DNA of 10,325 nt from an uncultured Lachnospiraceae bacterium (GTDB taxonomy: Bacteria; Bacillota; Clostridia; Lachnospirales; Lachnospiraceae), in NCBI GenBank assembly GCA_947305345.1, contig CAMZDH010000012.1, forward strand, positions 1 through 10,325, read 5' to 3'. Every line of letters starts with the position of its first letter. Within the stretch, counting starts at the first letter, position 1. Under the pieces are notes generated by a model. The model did not search any database. It saw only the letters and a program-made list of their open reading frames with translations, and was not told where the DNA came from. A program made the translations under genes and the position numbers. Shown piece by piece: positions 1 through 5,051 of this stretch.

Positions 1-195
1 ATTCGGCTCCAGAAAATGATGCTTTAAGCTCGCATATTCGATCATCAGCGCGTCGTCGTTGACCTGCGAAGCCGGGACCCAGATGCCGACCGCGAGACCG
101 AATCCGATCCGGACAGCCGCGAGCAGCAGCAAGACCCAGTTTCTACGAAACCATTCCGCGATCCGATGACTCTTCTTTTCCTGACCAAGTGCCAC
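1..195 (-). CDS. N-terminal fragment of a membrane protein, probable GT-C-fold glycosyltransferase
   Basis: This is an open reading frame of 65 codons running off the window edge, starting at a GTG (193-195) with an AGGGGGG ribosome binding site seven bases upstream. The protein begins with a short basic cytoplasmic stretch (QEKKSHRIAEWFRRN, residues 5-19), then a hydrophobic segment at about residues 20-42, then an outside-facing loop carrying NDDALMIEYA (46-55). An acidic pair just after the first membrane helix is the typical catalytic/metal loop of GT-C transferases (ArnT/PMT-like, lipid-linked sugar donors). That family assignment is an inference from 65 residues. It could also be another polytopic membrane protein of the envelope. 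It has its own promoter and lies downstream of the rplA terminator, so it is probably not part of the ribosomal-protein operon. Confidence 0.6.
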   Translation of the reverse strand, partial: MALGQEKKSHRIAEWFRRNWVLLLLAAVRIGFGLAVGIWVPASQVNDDALMIEYASLKHHFLEPN

Positions 196-228
196 GACGC
201 CGCCCCCCTGACAGTTCAATAATATATA

Positions 229-257
229 ATTATAACATAGGACAAAAGGCTTTTCCA
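229..257 (-). promoter_or_regulatory. Sigma-A-type promoter for the truncated membrane-protein gene
   Basis: On the minus strand a -35 TGGAAA (252-257, 4/6 to consensus) is separated by 17 bp from a perfect -10 TATAAT (229-234). A TG dinucleotide one base before the -10 makes it an extended -10. The predicted transcript starts near 222, about 27 nt before the GTG start. The surrounding DNA is very AT-rich compared with the genes. Confidence 0.7.
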
Positions 258-269
258 CACCCTTTTTCC

Positions 270-302
270 ATAAGAAAACCGGCCGTGTTGCCACGACCGG
301 TT
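270..302 (-). terminator. Rho-independent terminator after rplA
   Basis: Minus-strand RNA folds into an 11-bp stem (arms 277-287 and 292-302) closed by a GCAA tetraloop (GNRA type) and followed by UUUUCUUAU. The only non-Watson-Crick pair is a U-G wobble in the minus-strand RNA, which would be a C-A mismatch on the plus strand. This supports minus-strand function. It lies 38 nt past the rplA stop codon and ends the rpmG-to-rplA transcript. Confidence 0.88.
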
Positions 303-339
303 CTCCCGTGTTTGCCTATTCACTTCAAAAAAACAATTC

Positions 340-1035
340 TTATGCCATCAGCTTGACGACGTTCAGCTTGACGCCCGGGCCCATCGTGGATGCGAGCGTG
401 ACGCTCTTTAAAAACTGGCCCTTGACCGCCGCCGGTCTTGCCTTGATGATCGCGTCCATGACGGCCTGGAAGTTCTCCTGCAGCGCTTCCTCCGTGAAGG
501 AAGTCTTGCCGATCGGCACATGGATGATGTTCGCCTTGTCCAGACGATACTCGATCTTACCGGCTTTGATCTGCTTGACCGCTCCGGTCACGTCCATCGT
601 GACGGTGCCGGCCTTCGGGTTCGGCATTAAGCCCTTCGGACCGAGGACACGGCCGAGACGTCCGACGACGCCCATCATGTCGGGGGTCGCGACGACGACG
701 TCAAAGTCGAGCCAGCCTTCGTTCTGGATCTTCGGGATCAGCTCTTCGCCGCCGACGTAATCCGCGCCGGCCGCGGTCGCTTCGTCAAGTTTCGCGCCCT
801 TTGCGAAGACCAGGACACGCACGGTCTTACCGGTTCCGTTCGGCAGCACGACTGCACCGCGGATCTGCTGTTCGGCGTGACGTCCGTCACAGCCGGTACG
901 AATGTGAAGCTCGACGGTTTCGTCGAATTTCGCGTGCGCGGCCTTTTTCACCAGCGCGACGGCATCGGCTGCGTCATAGAGGACGCTGCGGTCGACGAGC
1001 TTCGCGGATTCCTTGTAATTTTTTCCTCTTTTCAT
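340..1035 (-). CDS. rplA: 50S ribosomal protein L1
   Basis: L1 forms the mobile L1 stalk of the large subunit, where it helps release deacylated tRNA. It is also a translational repressor of its own mRNA in many bacteria. The product is 231 residues, the usual family length. Visible family features are the [15 protein letters not shown] stretch (46-60) and the highly conserved [14 protein letters not shown] segment (127-140) in domain II, with MGPGVKLNV near the C terminus (218-226). The ATG is preceded by AGGAGG at good spacing. It follows rplK with a 70-nt gap containing a structured L1-like binding element, and it is the last gene before a strong terminator. In most Firmicutes rplJ-rplL follow here; in this genome they do not. 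Confidence 0.98.
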   Translation of the reverse strand: MKRGKNYKESAKLVDRSVLYDAADAVALVKKAAHAKFDETVELHIRTGCDGRHAEQQIRGAVVLPNGTGKTVRVLVFAKGAKLDEATAAGADYVGGEELIPKIQNEGWLDFDVVVATPDMMGVVGRLGRVLGPKGLMPNPKAGTVTMDVTGAVKQIKAGKIEYRLDKANIIHVPIGKTSFTEEALQENFQAVMDAIIKARPAAVKGQFLKSVTLASTMGPGVKLNVVKLMA

Positions 1036-1048
1036 TTTGATTCCTCCT

Positions 1049-1101
1049 GTGGTAGCTGTCGGAGCGCCCGGTCCTTATGCTGCGGACGGGCCTCCTCCCA
1101 C
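1049..1101 (-). promoter_or_regulatory. Putative L1-binding RNA element upstream of rplA
   Basis: In minus-strand RNA, GUGG (1098-1101) pairs with CCAC (1049-1052). Further inside, GCCCGUCC (1084-1091) pairs with GGAC-C-GGGC (1066-1074, one bulged C). The 5' strand reads AGUGGGAGG and the 3' strand reads CUACCAC, immediately followed by the AGGAGG of rplA. This matches the GUGGGAGG/UACCAC internal-loop pattern of the 23S rRNA L1 stalk. Binding of L1 next to the ribosome binding site would repress rplA. Folding is seen in the sequence; the L1 role is inferred. Confidence 0.65.
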
Positions 1102-1105
1102 TCTC

Positions 1106-1531
1106 TTATTCCTCTACAGTAACGCCCATGGAACGCGCGGTTCCGGCGATCATCGACATGGCTGCTTCGACCGATGCCGCGTTCAGATCGGGCATCTTCG
1201 TCTCTGCGATCGCGCGAAGGTCCGCCTTGGAAATCTGGGCGACCTTCGTCTTGTTCGGGACACCCGAACCGGACTCGATCTTGCAGGCCTTCTTGATCAG
1301 GACGGCTGCGGGGGGAGTCTTCAGAACGAAGCTGAAGCTCTTATCCGCATAGACGGTGATGATAACGGGGATGATGGTGTCGCCCTTATCAGCCGTCTTC
1401 GCGTTGAATTCTTTGGTAAACTGCACAATGTTCACACCGTGCTGGCCCAGTGCGGGACCAACCGGCGGCTGCGGCGTTGCTTTGCCGGCAGCGATCTGTA
1501 GTTTGATGAAACCTTCAATCTTTTTTGCCAT
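1106..1531 (-). CDS. rplK: 50S ribosomal protein L11
   Basis: L11 sits at the base of the GTPase-associated centre of the large subunit. It contacts 23S rRNA helices 43/44, and it is needed for RelA-type stringent sensing and thiopeptide sensitivity. The product has 141 residues, exactly the usual length. The N-terminal domain has the family signature [19 protein letters not shown] (17-35), including the proline pair (22-23). The C-terminal RNA-binding domain has the [15 protein letters not shown] stretch (87-101). The ATG has a perfect AAGGAGGTG ribosome binding site. It lies between nusG (81-nt gap) and rplA (70-nt gap), both gaps unusually long for this cluster and both holding L1-type RNA elements. 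Key residues appear intact. Confidence 0.98.
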   Translation of the reverse strand: MAKKIEGFIKLQIAAGKATPQPPVGPALGQHGVNIVQFTKEFNAKTADKGDTIIPVIITVYADKSFSFVLKTPPAAVLIKKACKIESGSGVPNKTKVAQISKADLRAIAETKMPDLNAASVEAAMSMIAGTARSMGVTVEE

Positions 1532-1546
1532 TTTGGCACCTCCTTC

Positions 1547-1593
1547 GTGGTATTCCTCTCGCGGTCCGCCTCTCGATTTGACAGACCTCCCAC
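1547..1593 (-). promoter_or_regulatory. L1-binding RNA leader element upstream of rplK
   Basis: Minus-strand RNA between nusG and rplK forms an outer stem GUGG/CCAC (1590-1593 with 1547-1550), an asymmetric internal loop (GA opposite GCGAGAGGAAUA), and an inner stem GGUCUG/CGGACC (1582-1587 with 1563-1568). The conserved strands GUGGGAGG and GAAUACCAC are the same as those I recall for the L1-stalk region (helices 76-78) of 23S rRNA. L1 autoregulation through such a mimic ahead of rplK is established in bacteria. The element ends just upstream of the AAGGAGG of rplK, so binding would block initiation. Strong sequence match; regulation is inferred. Confidence 0.8.
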
Positions 1594-1612
1594 TGCAGGC
1601 ACAAGTCCTGCA
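1594..1612 (-). promoter_or_regulatory. Small hairpin adjoining the L1 element
   Basis: A perfect 6-bp stem TGCAGG/CCTGCA with a 7-nt loop starts directly after the nusG stop codon and abuts the L1-type element. There is no U-tract, so it is not a terminator. It may insulate or coaxially stack on the L1-binding fold, or simply protect the upstream mRNA end after processing. Confidence 0.45.
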
Positions 1613-2134
1613 TTATCTCCTTCTGACTTCGTTGAATCCGAACGTGACCGGCGTCTCGCGGCCGAACATGTCGACCATGACCGTGACGCTCTGCTTCTGC
1701 TCGTTGATCGCCGCAATCTTGCCGACGGTGTCCTGCCACGCGCCCGAAGTCACGAGGACTTCGTCGCCGATGTTGAAGTCCACCTTCATGACGCGGCGCT
1801 CGCCATGGATGCCCATGTTCGCGATCTCTTCCTCAGTCAGCGGTACCGGTTCAGAGCCCGGCCCCACGAAACTCGTCACGCCGCGCGTATTGCGGACGAC
1901 GTACCAGGTTTCCTGGTTCAGGACCATTTTCACCAGTACATATCCCGGAAACAGCTTCTTCTCGACTTCCTTGCGCTTTCCGTCCCGTAATTCCGTCACC
2001 TTTTCCACAGGCACGGCGATTTCGGAAATGCTGTCTTGAAGATTCCTGTTGACGATGGTTTTTTCCAGGTCAGCCTTGACCTTGTTTTCATACCCGGAAT
2101 ACGTATGAACAACATACCATTTGCCCTCTTCCAT
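1613..2134 (-). CDS. nusG: Transcription termination/antitermination factor NusG
   Basis: NusG binds the clamp of RNA polymerase through its NGN domain and couples transcription to partners (Rho, ribosome S10) through its KOW domain. The 173-residue product has the standard two-domain layout. The NGN domain covers about 1-100 (KWYVVHTYSGYENKV at 5-19, KKLFPGYVLVKM at 59-70, RNTRGVTSFVG at 81-91). A short linker leads to the KOW domain at about 118-173 (GDEVLVTSGAWQDTVGKI, 123-140; VDMFGRETPV, 154-163). The GAWQDTVG turn replaces the more common GPF pattern; I recall this from Lachnospiraceae. The ATG has GGAGAAGGA upstream and lies 12 nt after secE. The terminal RRR is slightly unusual but in frame. 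Confidence 0.98.
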   Translation of the reverse strand: MEEGKWYVVHTYSGYENKVKADLEKTIVNRNLQDSISEIAVPVEKVTELRDGKRKEVEKKLFPGYVLVKMVLNQETWYVVRNTRGVTSFVGPGSEPVPLTEEEIANMGIHGERRVMKVDFNIGDEVLVTSGAWQDTVGKIAAINEQKQSVTVMVDMFGRETPVTFGFNEVRRR

Positions 2135-2146
2135 AATCCTTCTCCG

Positions 2147-2368
2147 TCACTTAATGATCGTGTTCAGGGCGCTGACACCGTACTTCGACAGCATGTCGAT
2201 GAGACCGATGAACAGGCACAGGATCACGGAGATGACGACGACCACGATCGTCTGCTTCACCGTCTGGTTCAGCGTCGGCCACGCGATCTTCTTCAGCTCT
2301 CCTTTGAGGTTCTTGAAGAACTCTCCGATTTTAGCGAAGATGTTCTTGTTCGTTCCACTCTCAGCCAT
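2147..2368 (-). CDS. secE: Preprotein translocase subunit SecE
   Basis: SecE is the small clamp subunit that embraces SecY in the SecYEG protein-export channel. The 73-residue product is the short single-span form typical of Gram-positive bacteria. It has an amphipathic cytoplasmic helix with the conserved GELKKIAWPT motif (23-32), then one membrane helix at about residues 39-58 (IVVVVISVILCLFIGLIDML region) and a short outside tail. The ATG follows GGGAGG at good spacing. It sits between rpmG (37-nt gap) and nusG (12-nt gap), the canonical arrangement. Confidence 0.97.
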   Translation of the reverse strand: MAESGTNKNIFAKIGEFFKNLKGELKKIAWPTLNQTVKQTIVVVVISVILCLFIGLIDMLSKYGVSALNTIIK

Positions 2369-2405
2369 AATTAACCTCCCAATGCATTTAACGCGTTTCG
2401 AGCCC

Positions 2406-2555
2406 TTATTTGGTCTCTTTATGCATGGTGTGTTTCTGACAGAATCTGCAGTACTTCTTGGTCTCCATCCGCTCCGGATGGTTCTTCTTTTCCTTCGTCA
2501 GATTGTAATTACGCTGGTGGCACTCTGTACATTCCAAAGTAATTCTTACACGCAC
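2406..2555 (-). CDS. rpmG: 50S ribosomal protein L33, zinc-binding form
   Basis: This 49-residue ORF begins at GTG (2553-2555) with GGAGGT seven bases upstream and ends in TAA. It reads [19 protein letters not shown], then [14 protein letters not shown], then [13 protein letters not shown]. It is a typical L33 with two CXXC pairs (Cys9/Cys12 and Cys36/Cys39), the zinc-binding (C+) type. L33 lies near the E site of the large subunit. Genomes with C+ forms often carry a C- paralogue that replaces it under zinc limitation; none is visible here. It is the first gene of the rpmG-secE-nusG-rplK-rplA transcript, as in many Firmicutes. Minus-strand leader of about 60 nt. Confidence 0.96.
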   Translation of the reverse strand: MRVRITLECTECHQRNYNLTKEKKNHPERMETKKYCRFCQKHTMHKETK

Positions 2556-2578
2556 TTTCGTTACCTCCATCAATGATT

Positions 2579-2617
2579 GTGAATAGGCTTCACAGCGCCT
2601 GACGCGTATTCAGACGC
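2579..2617 (-). promoter_or_regulatory. Structured leader of the rpmG operon
   Basis: Two hairpins lie between the predicted start site and the rpmG ribosome binding site: GCGUCUG/CAGGCGC (arms 2611-2617 and 2595-2601, one U-G pair) and GUGAA/UUCAC (2589-2593 with 2579-2583). The first begins at about nucleotide +1. There is no U-tract. A role in mRNA 5' stability or ribosomal-protein feedback is possible but unproven. Confidence 0.4.
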
Positions 2618-2623
2618 CATAAT

Positions 2624-2652
2624 ACAGTATCATAAGAAAAAGGACCTGTCAA
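2624..2652 (-). promoter_or_regulatory. Sigma-A promoter for rpmG-secE-nusG-rplK-rplA
   Basis: A perfect -35 TTGACA (2647-2652) is followed after 17 bp by -10 TACTGT (2624-2629, weaker match). The predicted start is near 2617. The -35 box lies in the loop and first stem bases of the terminator that ends the upstream CarD-like gene, so the two signals share DNA. Confidence 0.8.
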
Positions 2653-2661
2653 GTCCTTTTT
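2637..2661 (-). terminator. Rho-independent terminator of the CarD-like gene
   Basis: Minus-strand RNA forms a 10-bp stem AAAAAGGACU/GGUCCUUUUU with a five-base UGACA loop. The U-tract is the 3' arm itself, continuing into CUUAU. It lies 35 nt past the stop codon at 2696. The wobble pair is U-G on the minus strand. Its loop and stem top contain the -35 hexamer of the next promoter. Confidence 0.8.
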
Positions 2662-2695
2662 CCTTAAGTATAATATGAAGTTATTGACGCTTCCC

Positions 2696-3202
2696 TTACC
2701 ACGTTTCTGCGCTGTCAAACACCTGCTTCTTGATGTCCCCTTCGTTTGTCGCAAGGACAAACCCGAGTTCCTGGCAGAGCGCCTCCTCCGCGATCTTGAA
2801 GTACCGGTCGTCCACCGCCGTGGACTTCTTGCCCTCGGCCCTGCGGCGGCACCCGCGCTTGTAAATGTTTTTGAGAATGCCGACCAGCCGGTCGGGATCC
2901 AGCGACCGGATGGCGTCCTTATAAAACTGTTCGCGCTGTCTGTCGCTTTCAATAAAGGACTCTTCGATCATATCGATGCGCTCGAGGAGCCCGGAAGCTT
3001 CCTTTTTGTTCATTACCGGCCGGATGTCCGGATAATCCTCAGAGACCGGGATGTAAACTTTCGTTTCGACATCGGCGACCGGAACCAGCAGAAAATACGG
3101 GATCTCCCCTTTTTCCGCCCCCATGGCAGGCAGGCAGAGCGTCTGATCTACCCTGCATACGCCATCGTTGACTTTTACTACATAATCACCAACCGAAAAC
3201 AC
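2696..3202 (-). CDS. CarD/CdnL-family RNA polymerase-binding regulator
   Basis: CarD/CdnL proteins bind the beta subunit of RNA polymerase and stabilise open complexes, often at rRNA and ribosomal-protein promoters. The 168-residue product has the expected layout. An N-terminal beta-rich CarD_TRCF domain covers about 1-60 (FSVGDYVVKVNDGVCRV at 2-18, then YFLLVP at 36-41 and KVYIPV at 48-53). A helical C-terminal domain covers about 65-168 and contains NKKEASGLLERID (65-77). The conserved basic-aromatic DNA-contacting features of mycobacterial CarD are not obvious. The start is GTG with AGGAGG five bases upstream. It is flanked by its own promoter and terminator, so it is probably monocistronic, but sits directly upstream of the nusG cluster. 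The family assignment is firm; the regulon is unknown. Confidence 0.88.
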   Translation of the reverse strand: MFSVGDYVVKVNDGVCRVDQTLCLPAMGAEKGEIPYFLLVPVADVETKVYIPVSEDYPDIRPVMNKKEASGLLERIDMIEESFIESDRQREQFYKDAIRSLDPDRLVGILKNIYKRGCRRRAEGKKSTAVDDRYFKIAEEALCQELGFVLATNEGDIKKQVFDSAETW

Positions 3203-3227
3203 GCGTACCTCCTTTCTCTCTGACCTG

Positions 3228-3269
3228 AAAAAACGAACCTGTCAGATAATCAGCTGCTATCTGACAGGT
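3228..3269 (-). terminator. Terminator-like hairpin at the 5' end of the carD-like leader
   Basis: A perfect 12-bp inverted repeat ACCTGTCAGATA/TATCTGACAGGT (arms 3258-3269 and 3237-3248, 9-nt loop) is followed after UCG by six U residues (3228-3233). It starts only a few bases after the -10 box at 3272-3277, so it forms right at the start of the transcript. It could act as an attenuator, a 5' stabilising hairpin, or, as DNA, an operator (arm centres 21 bp apart, two helical turns). A CAGGTCA just after the U-tract (3221-3227) can pair with TGACCTG at the 5' end (3265-3271), offering an alternative fold. Confidence 0.7.
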
Positions 3270-3271
3270 CA

Positions 3272-3300
3272 ATTATAACAAGAGTTTTTGAAAAAGTCAA
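3272..3300 (-). promoter_or_regulatory. Near-consensus sigma-A promoter of the CarD-like gene
   Basis: The -35 is TTGACT (3295-3300, 5/6), the spacer is 17 bp, and the -10 is a perfect TATAAT (3272-3277). The predicted start is near 3265, giving a leader of about 63 nt that contains the terminator-like hairpin. This is the strongest promoter match in the window. Confidence 0.88.
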
Positions 3301-3358
3301 ACGCGGAAAGGGAGAAAAAAAGCCCTAAAACGTTGATATCTCGACAGTTTTCCGCGTT
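3300..3358. repeat. 10-bp inverted repeat between the TPR gene and the carD promoter
   Basis: Perfect arms AACGCGGAAA (3300-3309) and TTTCCGCGTT (3349-3358) are separated by 39 bp. The spacer includes a run of seven A (3315-3321) on the plus strand. The proximal arm touches the -35 box of the CarD-like gene. Possible roles are a regulator site upstream of the promoter or part of a weak terminator for the upstream operon. The U7 on the minus strand is preceded by only an imperfect stem (3326-3349). Confidence 0.5.
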
Positions 3359-3387
3359 CGGCGGACCGGCATCACCCGCTCCGCCGA
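3358..3387 (-). terminator. Strong hairpin after the TPR-protein gene, possible operon end
   Basis: An 8-bp perfect stem TCGGCGGA/TCCGCCGA (3380-3387 with 3358-3365) is extended inward by a G-G mismatch and CGG/CCG around a six-base loop. It begins 5 nt past the stop codon. There is no immediate U-tract; a U7 lies about 36 nt further on (3315-3321). It may be a 3'-end stabilising hairpin or part of a bipartite terminator. Assignment as a terminator is weak. Confidence 0.45.
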
Positions 3388-3392
3388 CCCGT

Positions 3393-4895
3393 TTAGTCGT
3401 CCGGTCCGCCGATCTTTGAGACGATGTCCGAATACGACAGCGGCTGCCGGTAGTATTCCAGCGGGATCTCGCCCTCGTACTGCGGCACGTCCGAATTGCC
3501 GGTCAGCATCACGTAACGGTAGATCGCGTCCCGTCCGGTCGCGGTCTCCGGGAACAGCACCGCGGTCTGCCAGTAGCGGTTCGCGGCAGTCCGTTTGTCG
3601 TCGGTCGCCTCATAGGCCTGGCCCGCCTTGGAGCGGAACTCGGGCCCTTCGGGATGCAGCCGCGACAAAGCGTCATAGTACAATGCCGCGCCTTCATAAT
3701 CCGCGGTCGCGAAGTAGTTGTACGCTATGGCCTGCATCCGCTGATACACGCCCTCGCTGAACAGCAGGCTGATGATGTTGAGATAATGCATCTGGTTCGT
3801 CGGGCTTAAGTTGCTCTGGTCGACGCGGAAGATCTCGTTGACGGTCTCCGCGTAGCGGCCGGCATTGACGTCGACGACGCCCTGCTCCACGTCGTTCTGA
3901 TTCGGGACCCAGCGCGTATTGACCGGATAGTCGGGCATGCGCTCGATCGGTCCGTCGTCCGGCTTGACGGTCGGATCATCCTCTTCGCCGGAGGTCGTCT
4001 CCGCCTCGGCGGTCGTGACTTCCGCGGACGCGAGGCGCTGCTGCAGGTCGGAGATCTCGGCCTCGTAGGACAATTTCTCCGCTTCGGCCTTGCCGAGCCG
4101 CTGTTCGACCCGCCCGGGCACGATCACGAACCAGGCAATGAGGATTCCGAGGATCAGCCCCAGCAGAATATACAATGCATTGGAAAGATAACTCCCGTAA
4201 TCGCGGAAGCGCACCGGAATGATCAGGGAATCACGCTCCTCGTCGCCGACGGAGCCCGCATTCCGCGTCTTGCCCTGGATCTCCGCTTCTCTTAATGCCT
4301 TTAAATACCGGACGGCGGTGTCGTTTCCGCGGTCCACCTCAAGGCAGCGGAGCAGCATTTTCTCTGCCTGGTCGGTCTTTCCGGCCTCTATATAAAGCAG
4401 CGCCAGGAGGTTGTAGGCCTTCGTCATGTTCGTGTGGACGGAGACCACCTTCTTCAACTGGATGATCGCCATGTCGCGTGCGCCGTTCCGGGCGTTCAGA
4501 AGCGCCTGATTAAACATCTGGATCCCGTTGTTTTCGGAATTCAGCTCGCGCATGTTCTTCTGCATGCTGTTGATGAAGCGCTCGGCCGCGTTGCTGCCGG
4601 ACGAGATGTCCCGGCTGATGCTCCACTGCTTCATCGCCTCGGCCGGCTCGCCGAGCGCATAGTAGACAAGTCCCAGAAGATTTCTCGCCGGGATGTTCTT
4701 TTTGTATAAATGCAGGCTCGCCAACAGGTCCTCCCGCGCGCCGGTCAGGTTCCGTGCGTTCGCCTTCGTCAATGCGTCGTTGTAGCGTCTGTTCGACGCG
4801 TACACGATCTTCTTGAACCGGCGGACGTCGGCGCCGCACCGGGAGCAGCTGTCCTTTTTCAAGTCCAGCGCGCCATTACAGCGGTAACAGTACAT
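3393..4895 (-). CDS. Zinc-ribbon, single-span membrane protein with TPR-like repeats
   Basis: The function is unknown. The 500-residue product starts with a small zinc ribbon (Cys3-X2-Cys6, Cys17-X2-Cys20). Next come helical TPR-like repeats at about 35-205, for example IPARNLLGLVYYALGEPAEAMKQW (68-91) and TKAYNLLALLYIEAGKTDQAEKML (158-181). A single membrane helix lies at about 237-259, a predicted coiled coil at 262-292, and a Glu/Asp/Thr-rich linker at 293-320. A second helical, TPR-like region covers about 330-465 (YEGAALYYDALSRLHPEGPEF, 400-420). No signal peptide is present. The zinc ribbon and first repeats should be cytoplasmic and the second repeats outside, suggesting a scaffold bridging the membrane. 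It begins with ATG behind GGAGGG, 12 nt after the small acidic gene, and is last in the operon. Confidence 0.75.
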   Translation of the reverse strand: MYCYRCNGALDLKKDSCSRCGADVRRFKKIVYASNRRYNDALTKANARNLTGAREDLLASLHLYKKNIPARNLLGLVYYALGEPAEAMKQWSISRDISSGSNAAERFINSMQKNMRELNSENNGIQMFNQALLNARNGARDMAIIQLKKVVSVHTNMTKAYNLLALLYIEAGKTDQAEKMLLRCLEVDRGNDTAVRYLKALREAEIQGKTRNAGSVGDEERDSLIIPVRFRDYGSYLSNALYILLGLILGILIAWFVIVPGRVEQRLGKAEAEKLSYEAEISDLQQRLASAEVTTAEAETTSGEEDDPTVKPDDGPIERMPDYPVNTRWVPNQNDVEQGVVDVNAGRYAETVNEIFRVDQSNLSPTNQMHYLNIISLLFSEGVYQRMQAIAYNYFATADYEGAALYYDALSRLHPEGPEFRSKAGQAYEATDDKRTAANRYWQTAVLFPETATGRDAIYRYVMLTGNSDVPQYEGEIPLEYYRQPLSYSDIVSKIGGPDD

Positions 4896-4907
4896 CGCGT
4901 CCCTCCG

Positions 4908-5051
4908 TTACTGGTTCGTGCGGTATTCCGACATCAGCTCGATCATCAGATCGACCATGTCGTTTTCTTCCTGCTCGAGGACGGCGTCCTCGGTGCGGTC
5001 GATTTCCAGACTCGGTTTGAACTTTTTCAGTTCCTCTTCAAAATCAATCAT
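4908..5051 (-). CDS. Small acidic protein of unknown function (47 residues)
   Basis: The reading frame is open further upstream, but the supported start is the ATG at 5049-5051, preceded by GGAGG at five bases. The longer reading would lie entirely inside the ATP-grasp gene. The product reads MIDFEEELKKFKPSLEIDR, TEDAVLEQEENDMVD, LMIELMSEYRTNQ. It is strongly acidic, probably helical, has no Cys and no signal or membrane segment, and its C-terminal half (DMVDLMIELMSEY) is amphipathic. Its ATG overlaps the stop of the ATP-grasp gene (ATGATTGA), implying translational coupling, and it is 12 nt ahead of the TPR protein. It may be an accessory or docking subunit for one of these neighbours. I do not recognise the family. 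Confidence 0.7.
   Translation of the reverse strand: MIDFEEELKKFKPSLEIDRTEDAVLEQEENDMVDLMIELMSEYRTNQ

Noticed and set aside
1356..2039. Plus-strand ORF of 227 codons across rplK and nusG
   Set aside because: It covers two certain genes on the other strand and a conserved RNA element; composition is shadow-like.
2369..2405. Possible tRNA-Trp between rpmG and secE, as found in some Firmicutes
   Set aside because: The gap is only 37 nt, too short for a tRNA.
2590..2952. Minus-strand ORF of 120 codons overlapping the CarD-like gene
   Set aside because: It is a frame-shifted shadow of the CarD-like gene, runs through its terminator and the next promoter, and has no ribosome binding site support.
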